Below, piece by piece: positions 47,750 through 55,007 of a stretch of DNA of 64,000 nucleotides. Every line of letters begins with the position of its first letter. The first letter of the stretch is position 1. The stretch lies in the NCBI GenBank assembly GCA_903893795.1, contig CAITNO010000066.1, positions 35,907-99,906 on the forward strand, written 5' to 3'. Origin of the DNA: Candidatus Hydrogenedentota bacterium. GTDB lineage: Bacteria > Hydrogenedentota > Hydrogenedentia > Hydrogenedentales > CAITNO01. The position numbers were made by a program, and so were the translations under genes. A model generated the notes under the pieces. The model was not told the DNA's origin. It saw nothing but the letters and a program-made list of their open reading frames with translations, and made no database searches.

Positions 47750-47920
47750 ATAGGGGCGAACCTGTGGATTTTGCCCTTTGACACGGGAACCGGACCGTGG
47801 GAGTCAAATATTGCAGGAGGAAGCATTCATTCTTGTTTGTACTCCTGCGGGAAAGTTTTTTGGTTTGGAGTGTGTTTTGCTTGCATTATGAAAGAAAAAC
47901 GGATATTCTGCAAAGAGAAG

Positions 47921-47944
47921 GAAAAACCGGCTTTGGGAAGCCGG
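47921..47944 (-). terminator. Terminator-like hairpin on the minus strand
   Basis: CCGGCTT (47927-47933) and AAGCCGG (47938-47944) form a perfect 7-bp stem with a 4-base loop. Only on the minus strand is it followed by a T-run (the A-run at 47922-47926). No minus-strand gene precedes it, so it may end an antisense or small RNA, or be a fortuitous hairpin. Confidence 0.4.
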
Positions 47945-48023
47945 ATTCATGGTGAGTTGGCAGTTGAGGGCGGGATGAGTGAGTTCGGGAGTTCCCGGAC
48001 CGGTACGCTAGTGAGGGAAAAGC

Positions 48024-49115
48024 ATGGCAGGTGGCGCTGAAAAGAATATTCGTGGCGAAGATCCAATGCGGTTGTGTCCGGAATGCCGGATGCCTATAAG
48101 CATTCTGGCAAACCGTTGCCGCTATTGCGGGTCAACGGTGGGCAAGCCGCGCAAGGAAGTGGAAACGCTCACCGTAGAGGACTTGGGCGGTGAAAACCAC
48201 TCGAACTACACCGTTTCCGGCAATGTGAAGGAGGCGCTTCAGTCTTTCATGACTGAGGAGAAGGCCACCTCGGACGCCAAGGCCCGGGAACGGGAGCAAA
48301 GTCGCGGCTGGTTTGGAAAGAAGAAGAATACGGGCACGTCGTCGGTCTCTGCGGGAGTGTCGTTGCCCCAGTTGGACACGGCGCGGCATGACTTGGCATC
48401 GTCTTTGGGGCTCGACGAACTTTCAACCAGCCACACGCCCATACGACCTTCCGCAACGCAGGAATGGATGCGCAAAGCGATGTATGGAGGGGCAATAATC
48501 GTTGGACTGGCCGTCCTTTGGTTTGGCGGCAACCTGGCCCACCGCAAGTATGCCGACTACAAAGAACGTAACAAGCCTCAAGTTGCAGTTTATCCGAACA
48601 GGGCCGCGGAGATGTTGGCTGCGGGAAAATCTATTGTTGAGGTGTTGGAGGAGGCTTTGACGGCAGTCAAACAAAACGACACGCCCGAATACCGCTCAAT
48701 CGCCGAAAACATGCGCGTGAAATTCCTGGAAGATGTTGATAGACGACTGAATGCCATTCCCTATGACCGCGGCGCGTTGGATTCGGCATCGACCGACGTA
48801 TCCCGGATCGGCATGAAGGATACGGATGAGCGGGTAATCAAGCTCATGGAGAAGGTTAATCAGGAACTGAGTTTCTACAAGTTCGTTCTGGCGAGCGTGG
48901 ACCACGACAAGAAGACGGCCACCTTCCGGCTGAACAACCCCAATATTCCTGAACGGGAACAAACCGTTTCGGAGGGGGATTACTTGCAGAATCGATTCCT
49001 TATCAAACGCATCGGGCCCAATTTTGTGCGACTCGATGACCCCAAGGTTGTATCAGCTTCCGGTGCGCCCAGATCCATCATGGCGAGAGTAATGGTGCCT
49101 TTGGAGGCCAATTAG
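48024..49115 (+). CDS. Zinc-ribbon, single-pass membrane protein of unknown function
   Basis: A 363-residue protein. The first 45 residues hold a four-Cys zinc ribbon (LCPECRMPISILANRCRYCG), followed by a polar, low-complexity segment (about 50-145), one transmembrane helix (about 152-170, GAIIVGLAVLWFGGNLA) and an extracytoplasmic helical region with a small beta-rich domain at the C-terminus (ATFRLNNPNIPEREQTVSEG). GAGGG 6 bases upstream supports the ATG at 48024; an ATG at 48066 is an alternative. I do not recognise the family. It may pair with the lipoprotein gene that follows. Confidence 0.6.
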   Translation: MAGGAEKNIRGEDPMRLCPECRMPISILANRCRYCGSTVGKPRKEVETLTVEDLGGENHSNYTVSGNVKEALQSFMTEEKATSDAKAREREQSRGWFGKKKNTGTSSVSAGVSLPQLDTARHDLASSLGLDELSTSHTPIRPSATQEWMRKAMYGGAIIVGLAVLWFGGNLAHRKYADYKERNKPQVAVYPNRAAEMLAAGKSIVEVLEEALTAVKQNDTPEYRSIAENMRVKFLEDVDRRLNAIPYDRGALDSASTDVSRIGMKDTDERVIKLMEKVNQELSFYKFVLASVDHDKKTATFRLNNPNIPEREQTVSEGDYLQNRFLIKRIGPNFVRLDDPKVVSASGAPRSIMARVMVPLEAN

Positions 49116-49117
49116 CT

Positions 49118-49145
49118 TTGGCGCGGCTGCTAAATATGCTATAGT
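49118..49145 (+). promoter_or_regulatory. Promoter of the lipoprotein gene at 49205
   Basis: TTGGCG (49118-49123) and TATAGT (49140-49145) are 16 bases apart, immediately after the preceding stop codon and about 60 bases before the ATG. Confidence 0.5.
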
Positions 49146-49204
49146 CTCGCGCGGAACAAGAACAACAAAGGACGTGCAGTCGTCCATGCAAAGGGTTTCT
49201 GACA

Positions 49205-49852
49205 ATGAGCTCACGTATTATGGCCTTGCTGCTTTCAGCGGCTGTTTTGACAAGTTTATCTTCGTGCAGCACCTTTCGGGGCTGGTTTGGCGGGGCCGAC
49301 AGCAAGAAACAGGAAGTTGTGGCCGGTGCCGCCGATGGACCGGTAGCAATAGCCTCTAAAGAAGAGGCAGAGTCGCGCCTTCAGGGCACCCTAAAGGCAT
49401 ACATCTTGTCGGAATTGCGCCGCGGCGAAAAGGCCAAGCCCGATTTGGTGCACAAGCGCCCGTATTTTTTCAAAGAATATGTCGAGTATCCCGATGGGGC
49501 GGACAAATGCGACGTTCAATTGCGCGAAAACGATTCACGAACACGGCCCTTCATCGCAGAGGTGAAGGTAAATAAAGTGCGTTTTAGCACACGGATGTAT
49601 CGCGAACGGGACAGGGCCGAGGAAGATGGCAACTTCCTGCGGGACACCGGCACAGAAACCCTCAACTATGAACTCCGCAATGGGCGTTGGCACCGCGTTG
49701 GCAGTCTGTATGTTGCGGCCAAGACGGAAGAGAACATATCCGGTGAATGGGTGCCCCGCCGTGATGAGACGGTGCGTGTGACTGCGGCTGAAACCAAACC
49801 GGGCTGGTTCAAGCGCACTTGGTCAAAGGTCACCGGCAGGGATACAGAATAG
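49205..49852 (+). CDS. Predicted lipoprotein of unknown function
   Basis: A 215-residue exported protein. The signal peptide ends in a lipobox (TSLSSC), and the Phe/Gly/Trp-rich start of the mature part (STFRGWFGGADSKK) is followed by a soluble domain rich in charged residues, with blocks RRGEKAKPDLVHKRPYFFKE and ERDRAEEDGNFLRDTGTETL and a short basic, Trp-containing tail. No known family is recognised. It has its own promoter and is followed after 17 bases by a GT-C-like membrane protein gene. Confidence 0.65.
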   Translation: MSSRIMALLLSAAVLTSLSSCSTFRGWFGGADSKKQEVVAGAADGPVAIASKEEAESRLQGTLKAYILSELRRGEKAKPDLVHKRPYFFKEYVEYPDGADKCDVQLRENDSRTRPFIAEVKVNKVRFSTRMYRERDRAEEDGNFLRDTGTETLNYELRNGRWHRVGSLYVAAKTEENISGEWVPRRDETVRVTAAETKPGWFKRTWSKVTGRDTE

Positions 49853-49869
49853 GCCTGTCAGGGGGCGTT

Positions 49870-51192
49870 ATGCCCAATCCTTCCATGGAAACCACGCCTT
49901 GCAACGTGTATTCAGGCTGGCTTCGCTGGCTATTGCCGGCAGCAATAATCGCCGTTGCGGTAATTTCTGCGGGTAAACTGCGTCCCGGCCTGTTTATCGG
50001 CGATACCGTCACCAGTCGCCTTGCGACCGTCTATGCACTGGTTCACGAGGGAACTTGGCGTATAGACCATCCTGCCGACCTTCCTCCCGTTCCCTTCGAA
50101 ACGCAATGTGTCGACAAGGTCGTGGTAAACGGTCGTCTCCTGTCGAGCAAACCGCCCGTGTTAACCCTGCTTATGACCGGGGAGTATTACCTGCTGCACC
50201 TTATTGGCGGATTCGACCTCGCGAAGAGGGAGGACCTGCGGCCCGTGCTGAGCTTCATGGTGCTCACACTGTGCCAGCTCAGCTTTGCTGTTGGTATGGT
50301 CTTTTTTGCTGCGACCATTTCCCTGTTTATTCGCAACCCCTTTCGTGCCGCTATTCCCTTGGCCCTGCTAGGCTTTGCCTCGCCTATTCCCGGTTATGCC
50401 CAACAGTTAAACAATCACACTCCCGCCGCTGCGGCGTTGATGGTTGCACTGTATTTCGCGCTTGCACTTAGCAGCGGCAAGAAGCCGCCTAAAGCATGGC
50501 GTTTTGCCGCTTTTGGCCTGTCTGCCGCCCTAGTTTTCGCATTCGACCTGCCCACTACGATTTTTGTGGCTATTGCGGCACTTGCGTTGGTTTGGAAATT
50601 CCCGAAACAGACCTTGATATGGGCCACTTTGGGGTCGAGCTTGCCGTTGTTAGCCCACTTTGGCGGTTTGTGGCTTGCCACCGGTGACCTTCGTCCTGTC
50701 CAGATGAGGGAAGCAGTCTACCTGTTTGAATCTTCTTACTGGCGCAATCCACTTGGAATCGATGCCCTCAATGAATCAAAGTTGACGTATTTATTCAACA
50801 TAACATTCGGCAGAATGGGTGTGTTTATGTTGTTTCCATGTCTTATTGTGTCGGTATGTGGTGTTTCGGAGCTCTTGAGGCATGGGCCGCCAGAAATGCG
50901 GCTACCGGTGGTGCTGACCACATTTGCCTTTGTCGTTCTCACCGTTTATTACGTGAAGAGCACCAATAATTACGGGGGAGCGTCCTACGGTTTCCGCTGG
51001 TATATTGGCTCCGTGCCCGTGCTACTGCTCTTGGGTGTCCTGCTTTTTGACCGGCTGCGGTGGTACAGTGGCTGGATGTTGCTGGGCGTGGCGTCGCTGA
51101 TTTCAGTATATTCCGCCTGGGAGTGTTTGCAGGCACCCTGGGGTGCGAACCACGAATGGACCTGTCGGTTGCTATTCGGTCCAGTGGTCTGA
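49870..51192 (+). CDS. Multi-pass membrane protein, GT-C glycosyltransferase-like
   Basis: A 440-residue protein with around ten transmembrane segments. The first periplasmic loop carries IGDTVTSRLATVYALVHEGT and later LLSSKPPVLTLLMTGEYYLL, a layout (acidic residue soon after the first helix, then a KPP stretch) seen in polyprenol-phosphate-dependent GT-C enzymes such as ArnT/PMT. No full family signature is present, so the assignment is tentative. The ATG at 49870 is preferred to one 17 codons upstream that overlaps the lipoprotein gene. It ends in a 21-base convergent overlap with rsmA. Confidence 0.55.
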   Translation: MPNPSMETTPCNVYSGWLRWLLPAAIIAVAVISAGKLRPGLFIGDTVTSRLATVYALVHEGTWRIDHPADLPPVPFETQCVDKVVVNGRLLSSKPPVLTLLMTGEYYLLHLIGGFDLAKREDLRPVLSFMVLTLCQLSFAVGMVFFAATISLFIRNPFRAAIPLALLGFASPIPGYAQQLNNHTPAAAALMVALYFALALSSGKKPPKAWRFAAFGLSAALVFAFDLPTTIFVAIAALALVWKFPKQTLIWATLGSSLPLLAHFGGLWLATGDLRPVQMREAVYLFESSYWRNPLGIDALNESKLTYLFNITFGRMGVFMLFPCLIVSVCGVSELLRHGPPEMRLPVVLTTFAFVVLTVYYVKSTNNYGGASYGFRWYIGSVPVLLLLGVLLFDRLRWYSGWMLLGVASLISVYSAWECLQAPWGANHEWTCRLLFGPVV

Positions 51193-52128
51193 CGGGAGGG
51201 GTTCGTCCGCCTTTTCTGGAACCGGCAGCCTCTTGCGTATTTCTGCGGCAAGGCGAATCCAATCGTGCACGGGAACCGTCTGGGGACGGCGGCCCGGGTC
51301 GATGCCCACCGATTCCAGAGCTTCAATAACGGCCTCTTTGGGGGCGCCAAAGGCACCGGAATGGGTCAGTCCATTGCGCAGCGTCTTGCGGCGCTGACTG
51401 AACGCGGCACGAACCACACGCATGACGAAGCGCAACTCCGTTTCAGGCAGGAGGGCCGGCTGGCGGACCCGGAAGCGCACAATGGCGCTGTCCACCTTGG
51501 GTTGCGGCACAAAGCAGGTCGCAGGCACCCGGTGTACCAGGTCGACTTCGGCACGCAGTGCCGCGGCAATGGTGAGCACACCGTAGTCGGAGGTGTTGAC
51601 GCCCGCCACAAGGCGCTGTCCGACTTCCAATTGAACCATGACCACGAGGCGCGAGAAGAAGACGGGGGCTTCCAGGAAATGGAACAGCACCGGCGTGGTG
51701 ATGTAGTAGGGCAGATTGGAAACCATCTTCAGTTCGGTGGCGCCGGGAAGATACTCGTTCACCAGTTCGGCCAGACTGTGGTTCAGAATGTCCCCGCGAT
51801 ACAGTCGGACGTGGGGCATCGCACCAAATTGTTCCTGCAAACAGGGCATAAACGACGCATCAATCTCCACGCAAAGCAGGCGACCAGCTTTGCGGCAAAG
51901 GCGACGTGTCAGCGCTCCCAATCCGGACCCCACCTCGATGACATTGTCCTGAGGGCCAAGTCCCCCAGCTTCAACCATTATGGCGTTAATATTGTCATCA
52001 AGCAGCAGATTCTGGCCCAATCCCTTTTTGAAACGTATGCCATACTTGTGGCAAAGCTCACGGAGAGGCATGGCTTTCGGTACGGGGGATAGCTCGGGTC
52101 CAAAGGCAATTTCAGGTTCGGTGGTCAT
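51172..52128 (-). CDS. rsmA: 16S rRNA dimethyladenosine transferase
   Basis: Dimethylates A1518 and A1519 of 16S rRNA during 30S assembly. The family pattern is complete: KKGLGQNLLLDDNI, the SAM site VIEVGSGLGALTRRL, VEIDASFM, the catalytic motif SNLPYYITTPVLF and VQLEVGQRL (usual VQKEVAERL). Later FVPQPKVDSAIVRF and RAAFSQRRKTLRNGL follow. Length 318 is slightly long because of tails at both ends. AAGGG lies 7 bases before the ATG. It follows a lipoprotein gene by 9 bases and is probably transcribed with it. Confidence 0.95.
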   Translation of the reverse strand: MTTEPEIAFGPELSPVPKAMPLRELCHKYGIRFKKGLGQNLLLDDNINAIMVEAGGLGPQDNVIEVGSGLGALTRRLCRKAGRLLCVEIDASFMPCLQEQFGAMPHVRLYRGDILNHSLAELVNEYLPGATELKMVSNLPYYITTPVLFHFLEAPVFFSRLVVMVQLEVGQRLVAGVNTSDYGVLTIAAALRAEVDLVHRVPATCFVPQPKVDSAIVRFRVRQPALLPETELRFVMRVVRAAFSQRRKTLRNGLTHSGAFGAPKEAVIEALESVGIDPGRRPQTVPVHDWIRLAAEIRKRLPVPEKADEPLPSDHWTE

Positions 52129-52137
52129 TAAATGCCC

Positions 52138-52755
52138 TTACATTTGCGTCAGGGTAACGGTAAACTGGGCGTTGGGAGGCGCGTCAATTTCCAGTGTAAG
52201 CGGAACCGTGCGCGGGACGGTGCCTTCAGGTGCTTTTAACGCAGGTGGTCGGACGGGAATATCAATCAATACAAAGGCGGCGTTGGTGCTCATGCCCGTG
52301 GCACTGTCCTGTGTCACCCCGAAGGTGCCCATGGAGGACGCCAAAAGTGTGCCAACGGCAAAATCGACCTCGGCCACACTGAATTGGCCGCTGAATTTCC
52401 ACTTGCCCGGGCCGTCGGGCACAATTGTTCCGGAAAGATTGAAGGTCCCGTGGACGCTGAATCCGGCACCATCCTTCAAGGATTCTACGGTCACACTGGC
52501 GTTGGACTTGCCCAAAGGGTCTATTTTGAGAGTGGCTCCCGGTTCCGCAGTATGGGTGGGGGCCATAGGCGGGGATTGCTCAGAAGACTTGGCGCGCATC
52601 TCGCCTGTGGCCGGGGTTGCCTGGGCGGCCATCGAGGCAGAAGTGGCAGTTTTGTCCGGTGCCGTGGGAATACAGCCGGAAAGGGAAAAAACAGGGATCA
52701 CAATTGAAATGAACAGGGACAATCTACAACCGGTCCGAGCAAAGAACAGCATCAT
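52138..52755 (-). CDS. Predicted lipoprotein of unknown function
   Basis: A 205-residue exported protein. The signal peptide (hydrophobic LSLFISIVIPVFSLSGC) ends in a lipobox. A Thr/Ala/Pro-rich linker follows, then a beta-rich domain (about 80-205) with alternating hydrophobic residues such as GFSVHGTFNLSGTIVPDG and WKFSGQFSVAEVDFAVG, somewhat like lipid-binding YceI-type barrels, though no firm family match is claimed. First gene of a pair with rsmA; promoter at 52823-52852. Confidence 0.6.
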   Translation of the reverse strand: MMLFFARTGCRLSLFISIVIPVFSLSGCIPTAPDKTATSASMAAQATPATGEMRAKSSEQSPPMAPTHTAEPGATLKIDPLGKSNASVTVESLKDGAGFSVHGTFNLSGTIVPDGPGKWKFSGQFSVAEVDFAVGTLLASSMGTFGVTQDSATGMSTNAAFVLIDIPVRPPALKAPEGTVPRTVPLTLEIDAPPNAQFTVTLTQM

Positions 52756-52822
52756 TAGGCAGGCTCCATATTGATAGTGGGCGCAAGATGCCGTGCATGC
52801 TTGAGCCAGTGGGGCATTAAAG

Positions 52823-52852
52823 ATATTAGCACACTGCCGTCCGGTTGTCTAA
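52823..52852 (-). promoter_or_regulatory. Promoter of the lipoprotein-rsmA pair
   Basis: On the minus strand TTAGAC (52852-52847) and TAATAT (52828-52823) are 18 bases apart, with TGC before the -10 box (extended -10). The lipoprotein ATG follows about 70 bases downstream. Confidence 0.5.
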
Positions 52853-52973
52853 TCCGAGGTCGAGTATAAGTTCGTGTGCGCCTGTTATTTATGGGTGTGT
52901 CTGGGCGTGATCGATATGGAAATCAGGGTAGAATCGTGCCTTTCAAATCGTGTGCATACGCGAGGAACGGCCC

Positions 52974-53090
52974 ATGCCCATCACCCCCACCGTGTTTTCT
53001 CAAGTCATGAACTTTCTCCCGACAGCTGCCTTCCGGCGATGCGTGGGGCGTTACCAAGGCAACAGGAAAGTTCAGAGATGTGTTGATATG
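52974..53090 (+). pseudogene. N-terminal remnant of an IS4-family transposase (DUF4372 type)
   Basis: The translation MPITPTVFSQVMNFLPTAAF then RRCVGRYQGNRKVQR closely follows the start of IS4-family transposases that carry the DUF4372 domain (TVFSQLM-x-LP...RYQGN). GAGGAACGG precedes the ATG, as in an intact start. After about 35 residues the similarity is lost and a stop follows at 53189; no catalytic part is present downstream. It is therefore a decayed 5' fragment of an insertion sequence. Confidence 0.6.
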
Positions 53091-53655
53091 GGTGCCTGCG
53101 AAAGTACAGCAGGACTTTCCTGGTGTGTGTCGCAATGGCAGATGATCTCACCAACTTTGGCGAAGACTGGTGACAATAATGGTCAATAGCCACTGACCGT
53201 GCACTTGGAACCTGTTTCAAGCTTAATCTCTTATGAATCAGGTCAGAAAGCATTATTGGACCGATTGGTCTGTGACTTGCCACATCGCAGTATTCGCAGC
53301 TATAAGATTGATTCCTCAACGATGAACCACTTCCCGCTTGAGTTGTTTCTGTTGATGCTTCGGAGAACCGCTTGGATTCTCCCTGTCTTGTGGTCGGTTT
53401 GAACTTAACCGTTGCATCGATTCTTTCCCTTTAAGATACACCCATTAACTTGATATACTCTTGCTGTTCCGAGAGATGGTGCAATGGGCTTTGCACCGAA
53501 TACGGCGCTGGCGATTGGCCGTCGGATTCATATCTTGCGGGAATGGGCTGAATTGGCTATCGCGTTCGAAAGACTGGCCTGTGTTTATTGCGTCGGCGTC
53601 TTGTCTTTGGGCTAAGTCTGAACGCGCATTTTTGAGCGTTGAAGGAGACTGTGGG

Positions 53656-54597
53656 ATGGGGTTTGACTTGGTGACCGTTGGCGTTGTTTGCGCGGATGTG
53701 ATGGTGCGTCCCGTGGACACGATTCCGCCGCGCGGAACACTTGGGCTGGTGCCCATGCTGGGTATGCACCTGGGTGGACTCGCAGGCGTTACCGCCATTG
53801 TATGCAGCCGTTTGGGTGGCAAATCCGCGTTTGTCGGGCGTTTGGGCCGGGACAGTTTCGGCGATTTCCTGCTGGCCAAACTTAATGAGAACGGCGTCAA
53901 TACTGCCCGGGTTCACCGGGTGGATACCTGCAATTCCTCGGCCACGGTGGTGCTCATCAGCGACGATGGCGAACGAACCTTCCTGCACCACATGGGCACG
54001 AATGCCGAAACGTCCGAGGAGGACATCGATTTTGATGTCGTCCGCGACTCCAAGGTGTTGCACTGGGGCGGCCCGGCCATAACACCCAAACTGGATGGTG
54101 CCCCCATGGGCCGCGCTTTCGAGAAGGCCCGGTCACTGGGCGTAAAGACAAGCATGGATACCTGCTACGACGGCAAGGGTGTCTGGTTGCCGCTCATTGA
54201 GCCCTCCCTGCCTCATTTGGATGTCATATTCTCCAGTTATGAAGAGGCGCGCAATTACACCGGCTGTGAAGAGGTCGAGGCGATTGCGGATTTCTATCTC
54301 TCTTATGGAATTGAGATTGCCGTGATCAAACTGGGGGCCGAGGGCATCTACATTAAGGGGCAGGGTCACAGCCTGAGGTTGCCCGCGCACCGGGTGGACC
54401 GGGTGGTGGACACCACAGGGGCGGGCGATGCGGCCTGCGGCGGATTCCTCTATGGATATACCCACGGATGGGATTTGGAACGCTGCGGACGCTTGGCCAA
54501 CGCCGTTGGAGGGCTGACTGTGCAGCGCATGGGCGGTTCGGAAGCGGTTGAAAGCCTGGAACAGACCGTTGTCTTTATGGAGACTCTCCATGATTGA
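53656..54597 (+). CDS. PfkB family carbohydrate kinase
   Basis: Ribokinase-type sugar or nucleoside kinase of 313 residues. It opens with FDLVTVGVVCADVMVRPVD, followed by GGLAGVTAIVCSRLGGKSAFVGRLGRD (first PfkB signature) and ends with the second signature DTTGAGDAACGGFLYGYTHG, where Asp258 is the catalytic base and GAGD forms the anion hole. AAGGAG sits 8 bases before the ATG at 53656. The open frame continues upstream to 53461 without homology. The substrate cannot be assigned. The last 8 bases overlap the next small gene. Confidence 0.9.
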   Translation: MGFDLVTVGVVCADVMVRPVDTIPPRGTLGLVPMLGMHLGGLAGVTAIVCSRLGGKSAFVGRLGRDSFGDFLLAKLNENGVNTARVHRVDTCNSSATVVLISDDGERTFLHHMGTNAETSEEDIDFDVVRDSKVLHWGGPAITPKLDGAPMGRAFEKARSLGVKTSMDTCYDGKGVWLPLIEPSLPHLDVIFSSYEEARNYTGCEEVEAIADFYLSYGIEIAVIKLGAEGIYIKGQGHSLRLPAHRVDRVVDTTGAGDAACGGFLYGYTHGWDLERCGRLANAVGGLTVQRMGGSEAVESLEQTVVFMETLHD

Positions 54598-54991
54598 TGT
54601 CGTTCTCACGGTGATGATTTCAGCCTTTGCCCTGTCACAGCCCGGGCATGCCTCCATCACCACGAACGACTTGGCCCCGCCGCCCGGCTTGTCCAACGGC
54701 GCCACTTCTTCGACACAGCAGAGGCCTTCCTCTTCGCCCAAGGCGACCCAAAACGCCACGAAGGGGAAGGCGTCGAAATCATCTCCCGAGACAAAACAGG
54801 AAGCGGGGGATAAGGCCGAGGCGTCCAACGGCGCAACCGTTGCGACTGCCCCGACCGGGACCGAAGTTGCCCAGCCGACCAGTGATGAAAAACAGGCGCC
54901 GACCACAAAACAGGCCAGCAGCTCCGCCAGCACCGGCCCTGTCGCCGCCTTTTGGTTTATACTTCCAAACCGCCCACCGGCGAACAAATAA
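54590..54991 (+). CDS. Small secreted Ser/Thr/Pro/Ala-rich protein
   Basis: A 133-residue protein with a signal peptide (IDVVLTVMISAFALSQPGHA) and a low-complexity body rich in Ser, Thr, Pro, Ala, Lys and Glu, ending in a short hydrophobic stretch (PVAAFWFILPNRPP). No domain is recognised. Its start overlaps the kinase stop (ATGATTGA) and its stop is 17 bases before the LptD fusion gene, so it is probably coupled to both. Low complexity makes the coding call less certain, but position and signal peptide favour a real gene. Confidence 0.5.
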   Translation: MIDVVLTVMISAFALSQPGHASITTNDLAPPPGLSNGATSSTQQRPSSSPKATQNATKGKASKSSPETKQEAGDKAEASNGATVATAPTGTEVAQPTSDEKQAPTTKQASSSASTGPVAAFWFILPNRPPANK

Positions 54992-55007
54992 CAGGGGACA
55001 CAGCATC

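Larger units (their letters stand above)
52756..53655 (+). other. Gene-poor region with an IS4 transposase remnant
   Basis: Apart from the lipoprotein promoter and the transposase N-terminal fragment at 52974, no gene is seen between the lipoprotein gene and the PfkB-type kinase. The frame of the kinase stays open back to 53461, but the sequence there has no kinase character. TATACT at about 53453-53458 may be a -10 box for the kinase transcript. Confidence 0.5.

Noticed and set aside
54627..55007. Upstream extension of the LptD fusion by 127 residues
   Set aside because: Arg/Pro-rich sequence that overlaps the secreted small protein in another frame; the GTG at 55008 has a ribosome binding site and begins a signal peptide.
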